64,000 bases of DNA from Anatilimnocola aggregata. Its GTDB lineage: Bacteria > Planctomycetota > Planctomycetia > Pirellulales > Pirellulaceae. The notes below the pieces were generated by a model. It did not search any database and was not told where the DNA came from. It saw nothing but the letters and a program-made list of their open reading frames with translations. The DNA is taken from assembly GCF_007747655.1 (NCBI RefSeq), contig NZ_CP036274.1, forward strand, positions 6,944,001 to 7,008,000, in the 5' to 3' direction. The position numbers and the translations under genes were made by a program. Shown one piece after another: positions 63,057 through 64,000 of the stretch; position 1 is the stretch's first letter, and every line of letters begins with the position of its first letter.

Positions 63057-63067
63057 GCGAATCCTAA

Positions 63068-63098
63068 GTGTTGAAAAACCCCTGTAATTCTTCAACAC
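63068..63098 (+). terminator. Stem-loop after the small conserved gene
   Basis: GTGTTGAA (63068-63075) and TTCAACAC (63091-63098) form a perfect eight-base-pair stem around 15 bases that include AAACCCCTGT. There is no T tract. It lies 11 bases past a stop, which suits a terminator. The left arm and loop nearly repeat a word in the convergent spacer at 36387-36403. Confidence 0.45.
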
Positions 63099-63180
63099 CC
63101 CACTCTTTCGCAACCTGCTTGCAAGTCTTTCACTCTCATCAACTTGCGACGGAATTGCCATTTTCTGCTTCGACCTATTC

Positions 63181-63206
63181 GTTGATAAATAGCCGACTTT
63201 ATCAAC
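63181..63206. repeat. Perfect inverted repeat GTTGATAAA/TTTATCAAC
   Basis: Nine-base arms (63181-63189 and 63198-63206) separated by eight bases, just past the end of the convergent EVE gene. The same two nine-base words occur in inverted order at 36295-36303 and 36388-36396. It may be a terminator of the EVE gene or a protein-binding site. Confidence 0.5.
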
Positions 63207-63242
63207 AAGTGATCGGCGCCCGAGTCACCGCCAAGCTTAGCC

Positions 63243-63710
63243 CTACTTCACCCCCGCCTGCTTTAGCACTTCTTTAAACTCGGCCGCGCTCACCGGTTGC
63301 ACCGACAATCGCGATCCTTTGCGGAGCAGTTCCATCTTCTGCAGTGCCGCGACCGTGCGCAAGTGATCGAGCCCAAGGGGCTGAGCGAAGATGCGATCGA
63401 GTTGGATATCGACCATGTACCAAATCGGGTTCTCGGCGGTGCTCTTCGGATCCCAGTGATGGTCGTGCTCGTCGAGCGCCGTCCCATCGGGATAGCCCTC
63501 CTTCACCACGCGAGCAGTGCCGACGATGGCCGGCGGATTCGCATTGCTGTGATAGAACAGCACTCGATCTCCCGTCTTCATCTCGTCGCGCAGAAAGTTG
63601 CGAGCCTGATAATTGCGCACGCCGCTCCAGCAGGTCGTCTTGTTCGGCGAGTTCTGCAATTCTTGAATCGAAAACGATTCGGGCTCGGTCTTCAGCAGCC
63701 AATATTTCAT
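63243..63710 (-). CDS. EVE-domain protein (YTH/PUA-like modified-nucleotide-binding fold)
   Basis: 155 residues, a full-length single EVE domain. The conserved sequence starts MKYWLLKTEPESFSIQ, then CWSGVRNYQARNFLRDEMKTGDRVLFYHSN, GTARVVKEGYPD, and WYMVDIQLDRIFAQPLGLDHLR, ending FKEVLKQAGV. The YTH-like pocket of this family binds modified bases, and relatives act in RNA or modified-DNA recognition. In bacteria the role of single-domain forms is not settled; stand-alone EVE proteins have been linked to redox and RNA metabolism by context. No restriction genes are nearby. Confidence 0.94.
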   Translation of the reverse strand: MKYWLLKTEPESFSIQELQNSPNKTTCWSGVRNYQARNFLRDEMKTGDRVLFYHSNANPPAIVGTARVVKEGYPDGTALDEHDHHWDPKSTAENPIWYMVDIQLDRIFAQPLGLDHLRTVAALQKMELLRKGSRLSVQPVSAAEFKEVLKQAGVK

Positions 63711-63797
63711 AGATTTAGGCGAATCAGAGGTGTTAGATTATGTTGCGGTCAGTCGGTGCTGCGCAAGTGAAGAGGTTGCTTAATCGGGAGTATAAAC

Positions 63798-63920
63798 ATG
63801 TTGGCAGTCTTCGGAATTGGCTTTTTCGAACTGCTAATCCTCGGCGCAATCGCTTCGATGATGCTGCTCGGCACAGCCGCAGTTCTCATCGTCTTGCTAG
63901 GCAACAAGCGCCGTCAATAA
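63798..63920 (+). CDS. 40-residue membrane peptide with a TatA-like N-terminus
   Basis: The ATG has GGGAG eight bases upstream. The protein is one hydrophobic helix starting MLAVFGIGFFELLILGAIAS and ending in a basic GNKRRQ tail. FGIGFFELLILGAI resembles the start of TatA/E (G-x-x-E-L-L), but the amphipathic helix and acidic tail of TatA are missing. It is divergent from the EVE gene. It could be a small structural membrane peptide. The call rests on the good ribosome site and the helix shape. Confidence 0.6.
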   Translation: MLAVFGIGFFELLILGAIASMMLLGTAAVLIVLLGNKRRQ

Positions 63921-64000
63921 ACCCCATTCGGCTACGTATGGCACACATTTTAGACAACACTCCACCATGCAAGCGACTCCCGTGATGTCCTTCGGTCTAA

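Noticed and set aside
63967-64000. Possible start of a new plus-strand gene at the window end (MQATPVMSFGL)
   Set aside because: Only 11 codons are visible, with no ribosome site, so it cannot be judged.

Overview
The window reads as chromosomal DNA of a planctomycete, most likely a Pirellulales-type organism. This is inferred from family content: two PSD1/DUF1549-DUF1553 cytochrome genes each paired with a DUF1501 gene, a PVC-type CxxCH/HEAT protein, a DUF1559 pseudopilin-like protein, a DUF1080 protein, Tat-exported Gfo/Idh/MocA oxidoreductases, and many large exported proteins. Genes lie on both strands in short operons. No rRNA, tRNA, CRISPR array or prophage was recognised.

Layout. 1-12 kb: end of a BtaB-like methyltransferase, an exported double-trypsin/PDZ protein, an MMPL/RND transporter, an exported Gfo/Idh/MocA oxidoreductase, threonine dehydrogenase (tdh), the hisD-hisC-hisB operon, a 23S-IVS-type four-helix-bundle gene bordered by inverted repeats, and PPi-dependent phosphofructokinase. 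12-21 kb: tail-specific protease with a clear intrinsic terminator, Sua5, PcrA/UvrD helicase, a PQQ-propeller protein, a DUF1559 protein and a lipoprotein. 21-27 kb: a nitrogen block, with type III glutamine synthetase behind a candidate sigma-54 promoter, then a type I glutamine synthetase homologue that has lost nearly all catalytic glutamates, then an M19 dipeptidase-like protein. 27-41 kb: the first PSD1/DUF1501 pair, a zinc-ribbon membrane protein, M32 carboxypeptidase, S1/P1 nuclease, DUF1080, and a guanyl-specific RNase translationally coupled to a PVC cytochrome/HEAT protein. 41-54 kb: an OleD-like reductase, arginine decarboxylase (speA), a REP-associated tyrosine transposase with its REP hairpins, the second PSD1/DUF1501 pair, M48 protease, a second Gfo/Idh/MocA protein, CtpA and TsaD. 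54-64 kb: a 0.9 kb gene-free region with a 318 bp foldback and two 136 bp direct repeats, a HIT protein, a four-gene fatty-acid-synthase-like cluster (dehydratase, long ACP, second dehydratase, KAS II), PTS enzyme I, a vanadium haloperoxidase/RTX fusion, a small conserved protein, an EVE-domain protein and a 40-residue membrane peptide.

How genes may work together. hisDCB supply three histidine biosynthesis steps. Sua5 and TsaD, 38 kb apart, both serve t6A tRNA modification. glnN and the pseudo-GS next to it suggest a catalyst plus a non-catalytic homologue, possibly regulatory. In the FAS-like cluster one dehydratase has the catalytic His and the other has a Tyr in its place, which suggests a heterodimer acting on an ACP with a large insertion.

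The most unusual items are the glutamine synthetase pseudoenzyme, the dehydratase pair and long ACP, the cytoplasmic-looking guanyl RNase without a visible barstar, the repeats after tsaD, and the inverted-repeat-bordered S23 gene.
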